Below, one piece after another: positions 24,744 through 33,641 of a stretch of 35,550 nucleotides of DNA. Source of the stretch: Bordetella parapertussis. GTDB taxonomy: Bacteria > Pseudomonadota > Gammaproteobacteria > Burkholderiales > Burkholderiaceae_B. Every line of letters begins with the position of its first letter. Position 1 is the stretch's first letter. The position numbers and the translations under genes were made by a program. The notes below the pieces were generated by a model. That model was not told the DNA's origin and made no database searches. It was given only the letters and a program-made list of their open reading frames with translations. The DNA lies in assembly GCA_945872285.1 (NCBI GenBank), contig CAMBZR010000030.1, positions 1 to 35,550 of the forward strand, written 5' to 3'.

Positions 24744-25742
24744 TCATTGAGCGAGTTTGATGTTGCTTTCGCGAATAATTTTGGACCAAGTCGCTACCTC
24801 CGCTTTAAAAAAGCGTGCGAAATATTCAGAAGTGTTGCCCTGAGTCTGAGCTCCCATTGACTCAAAGCGCTTATTGAGTTCTGGCGAATTAATTGCCGTA
24901 TTAAATAATGCATTGATTTGAGCGAGAGTATCTTTCGGGATTGCAGAGGGGCCCATGACGCCCCACCAAACCAAAGCGGTGAATTGAACCAGCCCTTGTT
25001 CAGAAAAAGTGGGCAAGTCAGGGAACAATGCCGAGCGTTTGGCGCCACTAATACCCAGAGCGAGCAACTGCCCCGAGCGTATGTAGGATGAAGCTCCCAG
25101 TTGATTATTAAACATAAATTGAATCTGTCCACCTATTAGGTCGGTATAAACGGTTGCCCCGCCACGGTAAGGAATGTGTTGCACATCAATCTCGGCTTGC
25201 CGTTTAAACATTTCGTAGGCCAAGTGCTCACCGGTTCCATTTCCGCCTGAACCAAAATTTAGCGTTCCGGGTTTGGCTTTTGCTAGTGCAATCACTTCAG
25301 CAACGTTTTTAACTGATACCGAGGGCGAGACTAACAGCACCATGGGGACTGTACCGACCAGACTTATCGGGACTAAGTCTTTGGATGCATCGTGAGTCAT
25401 ATTGCTGTAAAGGCTGTTGTTGACTGCGTTCGAATTGGAACCTAGTAACAGGGTATAGCCATCTGGTTCTGATTTGGCTACGAGTCCCGAGCCAACACTG
25501 CCGCCAGCGCCTGTACGATTTTCGACGATGACAGTTTTTTTGAGTGTGTTGGAAATATAGTCAGCCAGTGTTCTAGCCACAATGTCGACACCTCCCCCTG
25601 GCGCGTAGGGAACGATGAGTCGAATAGGCTTGGTCGGGTAGCTTTGTGCGGCGATGCTTTGACAGAAGCACAAGGCAAGGACCGCGCTCAGCCACACCAA
25701 CCCTGTTGACTTTAGCTTTGAAATTTTTTTCTTCAAGATCAT
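24744..25742 (-). CDS. Bug-family binding protein (third of three in the operon)
   Basis: This is a 332-residue periplasmic binding protein. I start at ATG 25742 (MILKKKISKLKS), with AAGGA seven bases upstream. The 65 codons before it in the open frame have no signal-peptide sense. The signal peptide ends CFCQSIAAQ. Bug landmarks are YPTKPIRLIVPYAPGGGVDI, VENRTGAGGSVGSG, NFGSGGNGTGEHLAYEM and HIPYRGGATVYTDLIGGQ. It lies between the racemase-like gene and the RidA-like gene. Ligand unknown. Confidence 0.92.
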   Translation of the reverse strand: MILKKKISKLKSTGLVWLSAVLALCFCQSIAAQSYPTKPIRLIVPYAPGGGVDIVARTLADYISNTLKKTVIVENRTGAGGSVGSGLVAKSEPDGYTLLLGSNSNAVNNSLYSNMTHDASKDLVPISLVGTVPMVLLVSPSVSVKNVAEVIALAKAKPGTLNFGSGGNGTGEHLAYEMFKRQAEIDVQHIPYRGGATVYTDLIGGQIQFMFNNQLGASSYIRSGQLLALGISGAKRSALFPDLPTFSEQGLVQFTALVWWGVMGPSAIPKDTLAQINALFNTAINSPELNKRFESMGAQTQGNTSEYFARFFKAEVATWSKIIRESNIKLAQ

Positions 25743-25806
25743 TTTAGAATCCTTATTGTTTGTTTTAGTGTGGTCTTCGAAAGTGCGTTTGGCGAAAGAG
25801 GGCATG

Positions 25807-26529
25807 TCAGTGTGATCGAAGTAGCTTGCCATAATCAGGGACAGCATCTGCAACACCACCTTTGCGCAAGCAATGCCAGAGCATAGCTTGATTGCTTGAT
25901 ATGACAGGTGCGTGGATACTTTTCTCGAGGGTATCAATGATAGAAATTACACGAATATTGGTACAACTTAAAAAGTAGGCGTCAGCATCAGGATGCTTCA
26001 AGGTTATGGCTCTGCGTTCCCATTCAACGGGTTCGGCGCTGGGTGATCCTTCTCCTTTGACTGGGATGTAGCCAACCTCGTGGAGGACTTGAATGCCATA
26101 ATGCGAAAAAAAAGCGACCTCGGCATCGTTGACTGCTTGAGGGTATGGAGAAAGCAGCACTATTTTTTTTGCACCCAAGGTGTTCAGCGCATCTATTAAG
26201 GCTTCTGAGGTCGCAGTCGACGCGATCCCCGTGCTGCGCTGGATCCGCTGTGCAATCTTCTGTCCCATTTCTGGGTCGATCGTCGAGGCGGCTGTGCAAT
26301 GAAACACAATCAGATCGACCTCGGCCGAGGCGAGCAAGGCGGCCGCCTGCTCAGCGTCATTGGTCATTTTTTGTAGCGCAGTCGGATTGGTATCTACGAG
26401 GTGTAGGCGGGTGGTGTGTACCGAAACGCCTTCTGGCAACATGGCGTTCACATCGGGCTCGGCGACCGTGTTTTTTGAAGCCAGAATCATGCCAATTCGC
26501 AGCCTGCTTCCATAAAAATCTGTTGTCAT
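25807..26529 (-). CDS. Maleate isomerase / Asp-Glu racemase superfamily enzyme
   Basis: This 240-residue protein begins with IGMILASKNTVAEPDVNAML, typical of the maleate cis-trans isomerase/arylmalonate decarboxylase group. The two catalytic cysteines are in VFHCTAAS (C78) and FLSCTNIR (C189), as in two-Cys isomerases and racemases of this fold. The reaction might be maleate-to-fumarate-type isomerisation or racemisation of a hydroxy- or amino-dicarboxylate. It sits 12 bases after one Bug gene and 64 before another, which supports a small dicarboxylate as substrate. Confidence 0.85.
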   Translation of the reverse strand: MTTDFYGSRLRIGMILASKNTVAEPDVNAMLPEGVSVHTTRLHLVDTNPTALQKMTNDAEQAAALLASAEVDLIVFHCTAASTIDPEMGQKIAQRIQRSTGIASTATSEALIDALNTLGAKKIVLLSPYPQAVNDAEVAFFSHYGIQVLHEVGYIPVKGEGSPSAEPVEWERRAITLKHPDADAYFLSCTNIRVISIIDTLEKSIHAPVISSNQAMLWHCLRKGGVADAVPDYGKLLRSH

Positions 26530-26541
26530 TTCAAATCTCCC

Positions 26542-27525
26542 TTACTGCTTTTCTATCCCGGTTGCTTGAACTAGTTTTGTATTTTGTATGATATTTAACT
26601 GAATTTTTTTGACAAAGAGATCTGGGCTCATCCCGCCTGGCTCTGAGCCTGTCGCCGCAAGTTGCGCAATGACTTCAGGGTCTTTCAATATTTTTGCGAT
26701 CTCGGTTTGCAACTTATAGACGATCTCTTTGGGTGTGCGCGCAGGTGCAGAGAGTCCATACCAAGAACTGATTTCAAAACCTGGAAAGGTTTCATGGACT
26801 GCGGGTAAGTCGGGCGAGACGGGTGAGCGTTGGGTGGATGAGCCGATGGCGATCGGCCTGAGCGTGTTCGCTTTGATGTATGCGACTGCAGCGGAGTATC
26901 CAATGAAGGCAAATTGTATTTGACCGCCGAGCAGATCTTGCATCACGGGGATCGCACCTTTATATGGAACGTGTAAAAATTTAACATCGCCCATCATAGC
27001 CAGCAGTTCGCCAGCGAGGTGGGTCGTGCTTCCTAAACCTGTCGAACCGTAGGCAAGTTTGCCTGGATTTTTGCGTGCATACGCGATTAAGTCTGGCACG
27101 CTTTTGATTGGCAGCTCTGGTTTAACGACGAGCACGATCGTAGGCATTGCTAAGACTGTGACGTGCTCAAAATCTTCGACCGCGCGATACGCAAGTTCTT
27201 TTTGTACTGCAGGGCTAATCGTTGTGGGCCCGGCATGTGACAACAACAGGACATAGCCGTCAGGCGTACCATTTTTCGCGACGTATTCTGTGCCAACCAT
27301 ACCGTTTGCACCCGACTTGATTTCGATGATGATTGGTTGCCCCAGTGCTTTGGACAGGCGCTCGGTGATGGGTCGTGCGATTGCTTCGGCTGGGCCACCG
27401 GCTGGCCAGGGGTTGATAATTCGAATGGGCTTGCTGGGATAGCTTTGGGCTAACGCGCTTGACGCCAAGCTCCAGAGGATGAATAGAGTAACGAGGCGAC
27501 TGAGTGTAGTTTGCAAGCTTGACAT
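26542..27525 (-). CDS. Bug-family binding protein (second of three)
   Basis: This 327-residue periplasmic protein has a signal peptide (FILWSLASSALAQ) and Bug blocks SYPSKPIRIINPWPAGGPAE, YGSTGLGSTTHLAGEL and HVPYKGAIPVMQDLLGGQ. Where most Bug proteins have E-N-R-x-G-A-G-G this one has EIKSGANGMVG, a small change in the ligand-contact loop. GAGGAAA lies upstream of the ATG. It is 36 bases after the first Bug gene and 12 bases before the isomerase gene. Confidence 0.92.
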   Translation of the reverse strand: MSSLQTTLSRLVTLFILWSLASSALAQSYPSKPIRIINPWPAGGPAEAIARPITERLSKALGQPIIIEIKSGANGMVGTEYVAKNGTPDGYVLLLSHAGPTTISPAVQKELAYRAVEDFEHVTVLAMPTIVLVVKPELPIKSVPDLIAYARKNPGKLAYGSTGLGSTTHLAGELLAMMGDVKFLHVPYKGAIPVMQDLLGGQIQFAFIGYSAAVAYIKANTLRPIAIGSSTQRSPVSPDLPAVHETFPGFEISSWYGLSAPARTPKEIVYKLQTEIAKILKDPEVIAQLAATGSEPGGMSPDLFVKKIQLNIIQNTKLVQATGIEKQ

Positions 27526-27561
27526 GATAATTTCCTCTTCTGGTTGGAGGTTGTTATGAAG

Positions 27562-28530
27562 TTACTCGGCTTTAATGTCGCCCATTCGAATCGTTTTTTC
27601 CCATAAAGCGACGTCTTTCTGAATAATGTCCGCGAATTGCTCAGCCGTACCTAAAAACGGTTCAAGACCAAGCGATTGAAACCGCTCGCGGGTCGCCGCT
27701 TGCCCCAAAAGTAGATTAATTTGTGCGTTGAGGTATTTCACAATCTCCGGTGATGTTCCCGTTGGTGCAAATAAACCAATCCAGTAATTCACCTCAAAGT
27801 CCGCGTATCCTGATTCTGCGATAGTCGGAACCGTTGGTAGCGTCGCTGAACGTGCGCGACTACTCACCGAGATTGGTTTCAGGCGCCCGCTTTTGATATG
27901 CGCAATCGAAGAAGCGATCCCCGTGAACATCATTGAAGTTTCGCCACTGATCGTAGCAACAACGGCGGGCGTACTGCCCTTGTACGGCACGTGCATCAAT
28001 GCCGTATCCGTTCGCTGACGAAACAATTCAGCTGTCAAATGCGGCGATGTTCCAACTCCAGCCGAGGCGTATTTTATTTCACCCGGTTGCGCTTTTGCTA
28101 AAGCAATCAACTCAGTGAGATTATTTGCGGGCACGGACGGATGCACGACTAATACATCATTTGAATAGCCAATCAAAGCAATGGGCGCAAAACTTTTAAA
28201 GGGATCGTATGAAATATTTTTAAATAAAAACGGGTTGATCGCGATAACGCCGGTACCGGCGACCAGTAAGGTGTAGCCATTTGGGTTTGCCTTCGCCACC
28301 AAATCGGCGCCAATGATGCCACTCGCACCTGCGCGATTTTCGACAATGACTTGTTTACCAAACACGTCACTTAATTGTTGGGCGGTGAGACGCGCGGCCG
28401 TATCCGTTGAGCCCGCGGCAGACTGCGGCACGATAAAAGTAATCGACCGATTTGGATAGTCAGTCTGCGACCAGGCCCAAGGGCTAGTCAGCGCGAACAC
28501 GCAAAAATAAAATATTTTCATGCGTTGCAT
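27562..28530 (-). CDS. Bug-family binding protein (first of three)
   Basis: This 322-residue periplasmic protein starts at ATG 28530 (MQRMKIFYFCVFALTS) behind AGAGG; longer frames would overlap the aconitase stop. The signal peptide ends AWSQ. It has DYPNRSITFIVPQSAAGSTD, VENRAGASGIIGADLVAKAN, ASAGVGTSPHLTAELF and HVPYKGSTPAVVATISGE. It follows the aconitase gene by 55 bases, tying carboxylate binding to aconitase-type chemistry. Confidence 0.92.
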   Translation of the reverse strand: MQRMKIFYFCVFALTSPWAWSQTDYPNRSITFIVPQSAAGSTDTAARLTAQQLSDVFGKQVIVENRAGASGIIGADLVAKANPNGYTLLVAGTGVIAINPFLFKNISYDPFKSFAPIALIGYSNDVLVVHPSVPANNLTELIALAKAQPGEIKYASAGVGTSPHLTAELFRQRTDTALMHVPYKGSTPAVVATISGETSMMFTGIASSIAHIKSGRLKPISVSSRARSATLPTVPTIAESGYADFEVNYWIGLFAPTGTSPEIVKYLNAQINLLLGQAATRERFQSLGLEPFLGTAEQFADIIQKDVALWEKTIRMGDIKAE

Positions 28531-28585
28531 GAAGGCCTCTCGTCGCCCGCTTGACGTCAAAATACGTGTTTGCATCTGCCCCCCT

Positions 28586-31261
28586 CTATCCGAGCTCACG
28601 GCTCAAACGATTTCTAAGCACATACTGCAAAATTCCGCCATGTCGGTAGTATTCGGCTTCGACGTCACTATCGAGTCTTGCTAATAGGCGAATCTTTTTT
28701 GCATGACCATCTGAATAACGAATCATACAATCAACTTGATCACGCGCGCCAACCCCACGATCGAGCCCAAGGATATCAAAGGTTTCAGCACCCGTTAGCG
28801 CAAGCGATTGTCGCGTATCGCCATTCAAAAATTGCAAGGGCAGTACCCCCATACTCACTAAGTTTGAACGATGAATTCGCTCAAGCGATTCGGCAATCAC
28901 AGCGCGCACACCGAGCAAGCCCGTACCTTTAGCCGCCCAGTCGCGCGAAGACCCCGCCCCATACTCTTTGCCGGCCACAACCACCAGTGCAACGCCCTCG
29001 GCACGATAGCGTTGCGCAGCTGCATAGATTGACATCGCCTCTTTGCTCGGCATATGAAGCGTTGAACTCCCTTGCACCCCTGGGGTCAACTCATTATTTA
29101 AACGAACGTTAGCAAAAGTGCCTCGCATCATCACCTGATGATTTAAGCGACGTGCGCCATAGTTCACAAAATCAGCGGCATCAACGCCTAACGATTGCAG
29201 ATACTGACCCGCAGGCGTTTGAACCGAAAACTTTCCAATCGGTGAAATGTGATCCGTCGTCAACATATCACCGAACATCCCCAACACGCGCGCACCGACA
29301 ATATTGTCTTGCGCCGGCACCGCTCGCGTCATCCCCTCAAAATAAGGTGGACGCAGAATAAATAAACTGTTGGGATTCCAGTCATAGATTTTTCCGGTCG
29401 CACTCGTCAGTGCACGCCACTGCGGCGAGCCTTCAAAAATCGTACGGTAGCGCGCTTGATACAAGTGCGGCTCAACATGTTGCGCGATCATTGTCCGAAT
29501 CTCATCGGGCTCAGGCCAGATATCACGTAGATAGACTGGGACACCTTGCTGATCATGCCCCAGCGGCTCTCGGGTGAGATCGGTCTGTATCGATCCGGTC
29601 AAGGCGTAAGCAACTACCAGCGGCGGCGAGGCTAAAAAATTAACCTGCACACTGTTATGGACGCGTGCATCAAAATTGCGATTACCCGACAAGACTGCAA
29701 CCGCTGCTAATTGTTCAGTGTCTATTGCTTTCAGTATTGCATCGGGCAGCGGGCCTGAGTTACCCATACAGCTCATGCAACCAAAGCCTACGACGTTAAA
29801 GCCTAAGGCATCGAGATCGCCTTGCAAGCCCGAGACATTTAAATAATCTGCGACGACGCGCGAGCCCGGCGATAAGGATGTTTTGACCCAAGGCTTAGGC
29901 TTTAGCCCGCGACGCCGCGCGTTGCGTGCAAGCAAGCCAGCACCAATCATCACCGCTGGGTTTGAGGTGTTCGTACAGCTTGTAATCGCTGCAATCACCA
30001 CCGAGCCATCGCTGATGTCACTAACGGACGTCGCGACGGTCTTGGGTGTCTTAAGCACAACGGCCTGTTGAAAGGCTTGCGCCACATCTGACAGATCGAC
30101 ACGCGCATCGGGGCGACCAGGGCCCGCCATGCTTGGCACCACAGCCGACAAATTGATGTTGATCACCCGAGCGTATCTAGGCGTCACCGTCTTGCTGTCC
30201 CGCCACAAGCCTTGCACCTGACAATACGCTTTGACCAACGCCACCTGCTCAGGGTTGCGACCGGTGACCTCAAGATATCGAAGTGTTTCTTGATCGACCG
30301 GAAAAAAACTCATTGTCGCGCCGCATTCGGGCGTCATGTTCGATACCGTCGCACGCTCGGGTAAGGACAACGCATCCACACCTGAACCAAAGTATTCAAT
30401 GAACCGACCGATCACGTCTTCAGCGCGCAAACGTTGCGTAATGGTCAGCACCAAATCTGTGGACGTCACTCCAGGCTGCAACGCGCCGGTCAGCTGACAG
30501 CCCACGACCTCAGGAATCGGCACAGACACAGGCTCGCCCAAGGCCACCGCTCCACCCTCAAATCCACCTACGCCCCAAGCCACAATACCTAAGGCATTAA
30601 TCATCGCAGTATGACTATCCATACCGATCAAAGAATCCGGAAACGCCAACGTACGGCCTTCGTGTTCTTTGGTCCAGACGACTTTAGCCAAGAACTCTAA
30701 ATTCACCTGATGCAAAATTCCCGAGCCGGGTGGAAACACACGCACCCCATCGAAGGCCTGGCTACACCAGCGCAAAAATTCATAACGTTCACGATTTTGC
30801 GCAAATTCAGCGGCCATGTTGTACTCAAGCGAGGTCGGCTTACCCGCATCCTCAACCATCACAGAGTGGTCCACAATGAAATCCATCGCAACACTTGGAT
30901 TAATCAGTGCAGCATCACCGCCCAGCGCAGTCATCGCATCGCGCATCGCTGCCAAGTCACCCATCAGCGTGAGCCCCGACGATTCTGGCATCATGACGCG
31001 GGCAGGTCTGAATGCAATGACACAGTCTGCTTGTTGGGCAAGCAGTTGGGACACGAGCGCCCGAACGTCAGTGGTGTGATCCGAGTCATTGAGGCCCTGA
31101 GCACGCAATAGATTTTCAAGCAAAATTCTCAGGGTGTAAGGCAAGGTGTCCAAGTGCAAGAGACCTGCCTGCTGCGCGGCATTCAAGCTGAAATAATCGT
31201 ATTGTTTCCCGTTTACCTCGAGCGTTCGGCGTAATTGACTCGCCTGAAATTGCTGGCTCAT
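28586..31261 (-). CDS. acnA: Aconitate hydratase, AcnA type
   Basis: This 891-residue single-chain aconitase normally interconverts citrate and isocitrate via cis-aconitate using a 4Fe-4S cluster. Cluster ligands are C429 in ITSCTNTSNP and C495/C498 in GFGCMSCMGNSG; E. coli AcnA has nearly identical spacing, but usually reads CTTCIGNSG, so the two Met are unusual. The swivel domain has GAGSSRDWAAKG. I start at ATG 31261 with AAGGA upstream; it overlaps the dehydrogenase stop by ATGA. Being embedded in a dehydrogenase/Bug/isomerase operon suggests a dedicated catabolic copy, perhaps acting on a modified tricarboxylate, rather than the housekeeping enzyme. Confidence 0.92.
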   Translation of the reverse strand: MSQQFQASQLRRTLEVNGKQYDYFSLNAAQQAGLLHLDTLPYTLRILLENLLRAQGLNDSDHTTDVRALVSQLLAQQADCVIAFRPARVMMPESSGLTLMGDLAAMRDAMTALGGDAALINPSVAMDFIVDHSVMVEDAGKPTSLEYNMAAEFAQNRERYEFLRWCSQAFDGVRVFPPGSGILHQVNLEFLAKVVWTKEHEGRTLAFPDSLIGMDSHTAMINALGIVAWGVGGFEGGAVALGEPVSVPIPEVVGCQLTGALQPGVTSTDLVLTITQRLRAEDVIGRFIEYFGSGVDALSLPERATVSNMTPECGATMSFFPVDQETLRYLEVTGRNPEQVALVKAYCQVQGLWRDSKTVTPRYARVININLSAVVPSMAGPGRPDARVDLSDVAQAFQQAVVLKTPKTVATSVSDISDGSVVIAAITSCTNTSNPAVMIGAGLLARNARRRGLKPKPWVKTSLSPGSRVVADYLNVSGLQGDLDALGFNVVGFGCMSCMGNSGPLPDAILKAIDTEQLAAVAVLSGNRNFDARVHNSVQVNFLASPPLVVAYALTGSIQTDLTREPLGHDQQGVPVYLRDIWPEPDEIRTMIAQHVEPHLYQARYRTIFEGSPQWRALTSATGKIYDWNPNSLFILRPPYFEGMTRAVPAQDNIVGARVLGMFGDMLTTDHISPIGKFSVQTPAGQYLQSLGVDAADFVNYGARRLNHQVMMRGTFANVRLNNELTPGVQGSSTLHMPSKEAMSIYAAAQRYRAEGVALVVVAGKEYGAGSSRDWAAKGTGLLGVRAVIAESLERIHRSNLVSMGVLPLQFLNGDTRQSLALTGAETFDILGLDRGVGARDQVDCMIRYSDGHAKKIRLLARLDSDVEAEYYRHGGILQYVLRNRLSRELG

Positions 31262-32178
31262 TCTTGTTCCTTTTTCTTGCTGCGCACCACCACACCCGCC
31301 CATTTCTCGTAGTACTGAATCAGCGTGGTGAAATCAAGATCGGTCCCGCCTTGGGTCATGGCAAATTCCCATACCTGACGGGTATTGTTTGCCACCCACA
31401 TCGGTACCTTGAGCTCTTCGGCTTCGATCAGACCCAAGGTGATGTCTTTGTGTAAGGTATGTGTCGACGCGCCATAGTCAAAGGTACCAGGTAAAACGGA
31501 TTTGGGAACTTTGTCTGTCGTGGCGCTATTGCGGCCTGTGCTCGCATTGATCACGTCAACCATCAGGTCGGCATCCAGACCTGCTTTGGCGCCCAGTACC
31601 AGCGCCTCAAAGGCTGAGGCCATATTGCTTGCAGAGATGATGTTATTGACTAACTTCATCATCTGCGCCATGCCCGGCTCAGGGCCAATCTCAAAGACTT
31701 TTTTACCGATCAGATTCAAGAGCCCACGTACGCTTTCGATCACGGCTGCGTCACCGGCCACCATGATCGCCAGCGTACCGTCGTCGGCGCCGCGTGGTCC
31801 GCCGCTGACTGGGCAATCTAAAAAACTAATGTTTTTAGTTGACAGGGTCTTTGCGATATCGATCACCGGGCGACGACCAATGGTCGAGGTTTCCAGATAG
31901 ACCTTGAGTTTTTTGCCATAGATAACGCCCTCTGCACCATAAGCAACAGTTTTACTGACCTCGATATCAGGCAAACAGGCAAACACGATCTCAACCGCAT
32001 CCGCGATGGATTTGGGATTGGAGTGCACAACAACATTCCACTTGGCAAAGGCGGCGGTCTTGCTAGGATCTATGTCATAGACGTGCATTTTGATGTCCGC
32101 CTGAGCCAGCCGACGTGCAATGCTGCCTCCCATTGCACCGAGTCCAATAAATCCAATTTCTGCTTGTTCAAGCGACAT
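31258..32178 (-). CDS. NAD(P)-dependent beta-hydroxyacid dehydrogenase
   Basis: This 306-residue 3-hydroxyisobutyrate dehydrogenase-family enzyme has the Rossmann motif GFIGLGAMGG (9-18), the substrate loop DCPVSGGPRGADDGTL (from 121) and catalytic Lys175 in MMKLVNN. Family members oxidise 3-hydroxyisobutyrate, tartronate semialdehyde, 2-(hydroxymethyl)glutarate and similar beta-hydroxyacids; the exact one is not readable. The charged tail KKKEQE overlaps the aconitase start. It is the first gene of the Bug operon, 59 bases after CapA. Confidence 0.9.
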   Translation of the reverse strand: MSLEQAEIGFIGLGAMGGSIARRLAQADIKMHVYDIDPSKTAAFAKWNVVVHSNPKSIADAVEIVFACLPDIEVSKTVAYGAEGVIYGKKLKVYLETSTIGRRPVIDIAKTLSTKNISFLDCPVSGGPRGADDGTLAIMVAGDAAVIESVRGLLNLIGKKVFEIGPEPGMAQMMKLVNNIISASNMASAFEALVLGAKAGLDADLMVDVINASTGRNSATTDKVPKSVLPGTFDYGASTHTLHKDITLGLIEAEELKVPMWVANNTRQVWEFAMTQGGTDLDFTTLIQYYEKWAGVVVRSKKKEQE

Positions 32179-32237
32179 TCAGTTCTCCGAGCAATCTGTT
32201 TTTTGTTGACTGACATCCGATAACCGCGCACCGTTCG

Positions 32238-33206
32238 CTACCGAAGAATCTTATCTATTTCTTGTTTTGTCAAAATGCCTGCATATTGTGGCACACCATT
32301 TTTATCGAGCTTGGCGACATGAATGGTCCAGGTGATTTGTTGGTTTGAATCAAAAACTAACTCCAAGGCCCAGCCCGTTTGTGACTCTTCAGTATCAAAC
32401 CCATTAAATACAAAATTGCCCAAGCTGTAAAAAATCGGCTTGCCTTTGTAAATATCAATGTTTTGCGTCACATGTGGATGTCCACCGACGACGGCATCCG
32501 CGCCCGCATCTATCATCAGGCGAGCTAATTCTTCTTGATGTTTTGACGCTAACGGCTCGTGTTCCCAGCCCCAGTGTGGATATGTAATAACGATATCAGC
32601 ACCGAGTTTTTCTTTAGCATTGCGAATATCATAAGCCACTTGATCGGCGTCGGCCCACGCCACGCCGGGTCTATCTTCTAAGGCTTCAAAACTACGCGGA
32701 AGGAAATTGTCATAGCCTAAGATGGCAATTTTATGCCCATTTTTTTCGACGACATACGGTGCGTGCGCAGAACGCAAGTCACGCCCACCGCCGAAGTAGG
32801 GAATCTTTGCCCTCTCTAAGAAGCCCAGCATCGTCTCAAAGGCTTTTGGACCGAAATCCCCGCTGTGATTATTGGCGACAGAGACGGCTGAGAAGTGTGA
32901 TTTCAGGGTTTTAAGCACCCGAGGGTGCGCTAAAAAGGTAAATGGCTTATCTTCCTTTTTCCCAGCAAATCCCACTACGCACTCCAAATTACCAAAGCTT
33001 AGATCCGCCTGTTTGAATTGTTTATGAAAAGCAGCGAATGGATTGTTTCCCTTTGCGATGACTTTTCCGGGTAGTTCATCGAGCATGATATCTCCGACGA
33101 ACAGCATGCGCACCTCTTGTTTTTGCGCATACGCAGTGCAGATCAAAGCTGTGCTGCAAACAAGCGCTAAAGAAAGTTGTTTGAATTTTAAAAAAACGCG
33201 CTTCAC
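32238..33206 (-). CDS. CapA-family metallophosphatase-like exported protein
   Basis: This 322-residue protein has a signal peptide (LSLALVCSTALICTAYAQ) and the CapA/PgsA (poly-gamma-glutamate synthesis) fold: LFVGDIMLDE, FGNLECVVG, SVANNHSGDFG, ITYPHWGWEHEP and VVGGHPHVTQNIDIY. The Asp/His/Asn pattern is that of metallophosphoesterases. I chose the GTG at 33206: it overlaps the TGA of the gene before it (GTGA) and has AGGAG eight bases upstream, whereas the ATG at 33227 has none. No pgsB/C partners are present, so polyglutamate synthesis is unlikely. Confidence 0.85.
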   Translation of the reverse strand: MKRVFLKFKQLSLALVCSTALICTAYAQKQEVRMLFVGDIMLDELPGKVIAKGNNPFAAFHKQFKQADLSFGNLECVVGFAGKKEDKPFTFLAHPRVLKTLKSHFSAVSVANNHSGDFGPKAFETMLGFLERAKIPYFGGGRDLRSAHAPYVVEKNGHKIAILGYDNFLPRSFEALEDRPGVAWADADQVAYDIRNAKEKLGADIVITYPHWGWEHEPLASKHQEELARLMIDAGADAVVGGHPHVTQNIDIYKGKPIFYSLGNFVFNGFDTEESQTGWALELVFDSNQQITWTIHVAKLDKNGVPQYAGILTKQEIDKILR

Positions 33207-33613
33207 TGCAACACTCCTGCTGCACATATACTTTTGCAGGTGTAGCTGAACTCGTGTTCAAATTTATGCGAATACACGCGGTGTAAACCAAATTCTTGAG
33301 TCACATTTTTTCTGCCTGTACAGGTGTCTGCATCAATCTTATTTTCACTCGCATGAATCAGAACATAGCGATCTTTGGATTCGTGATAAACGAAGGTCTT
33401 TAACTTACTTTGCTTCGTTACCGAATCTTGCAAAACTTGCCCACTAAATCGAAAATCACTATCTAGATTGAGCGTACTCAAAATATAAGGATCCTGTGTC
33501 ACTTTGATGTTTAATTTTTTTTCAGTATTAGACACCTGAATGACGCAGAGCGTATCTTGGGCAAGTGCGAGGCAAGTACAAAAAGACAGGAGCAGGGCAA
33601 GGATGCTCTTCAT
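33203..33613 (-). CDS. Small exported protein of unknown function
   Basis: This 136-residue protein has a clear signal peptide (MKSILALLLSFCTCLALAQ). The mature part has about four Cys (DTLCVIQV, DADTCTGRK, SYTCKSICAAG), suggesting periplasmic disulfides, and beta-rich polar sequence. I recognise no domain. Its stop overlaps the CapA GTG start, so the two are translationally coupled and may work together at the envelope. Confidence 0.75.
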   Translation of the reverse strand: MKSILALLLSFCTCLALAQDTLCVIQVSNTEKKLNIKVTQDPYILSTLNLDSDFRFSGQVLQDSVTKQSKLKTFVYHESKDRYVLIHASENKIDADTCTGRKNVTQEFGLHRVYSHKFEHEFSYTCKSICAAGVLQ

Positions 33614-33641
33614 TTTCTGATCCGATTCAAGACCCGCCCGG

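Noticed and set aside
24744..25937. 397-residue version of the Bug protein
   Set aside because: The first 65 codons lack a signal peptide or homology, and a good ribosome binding site precedes the ATG at 25742.
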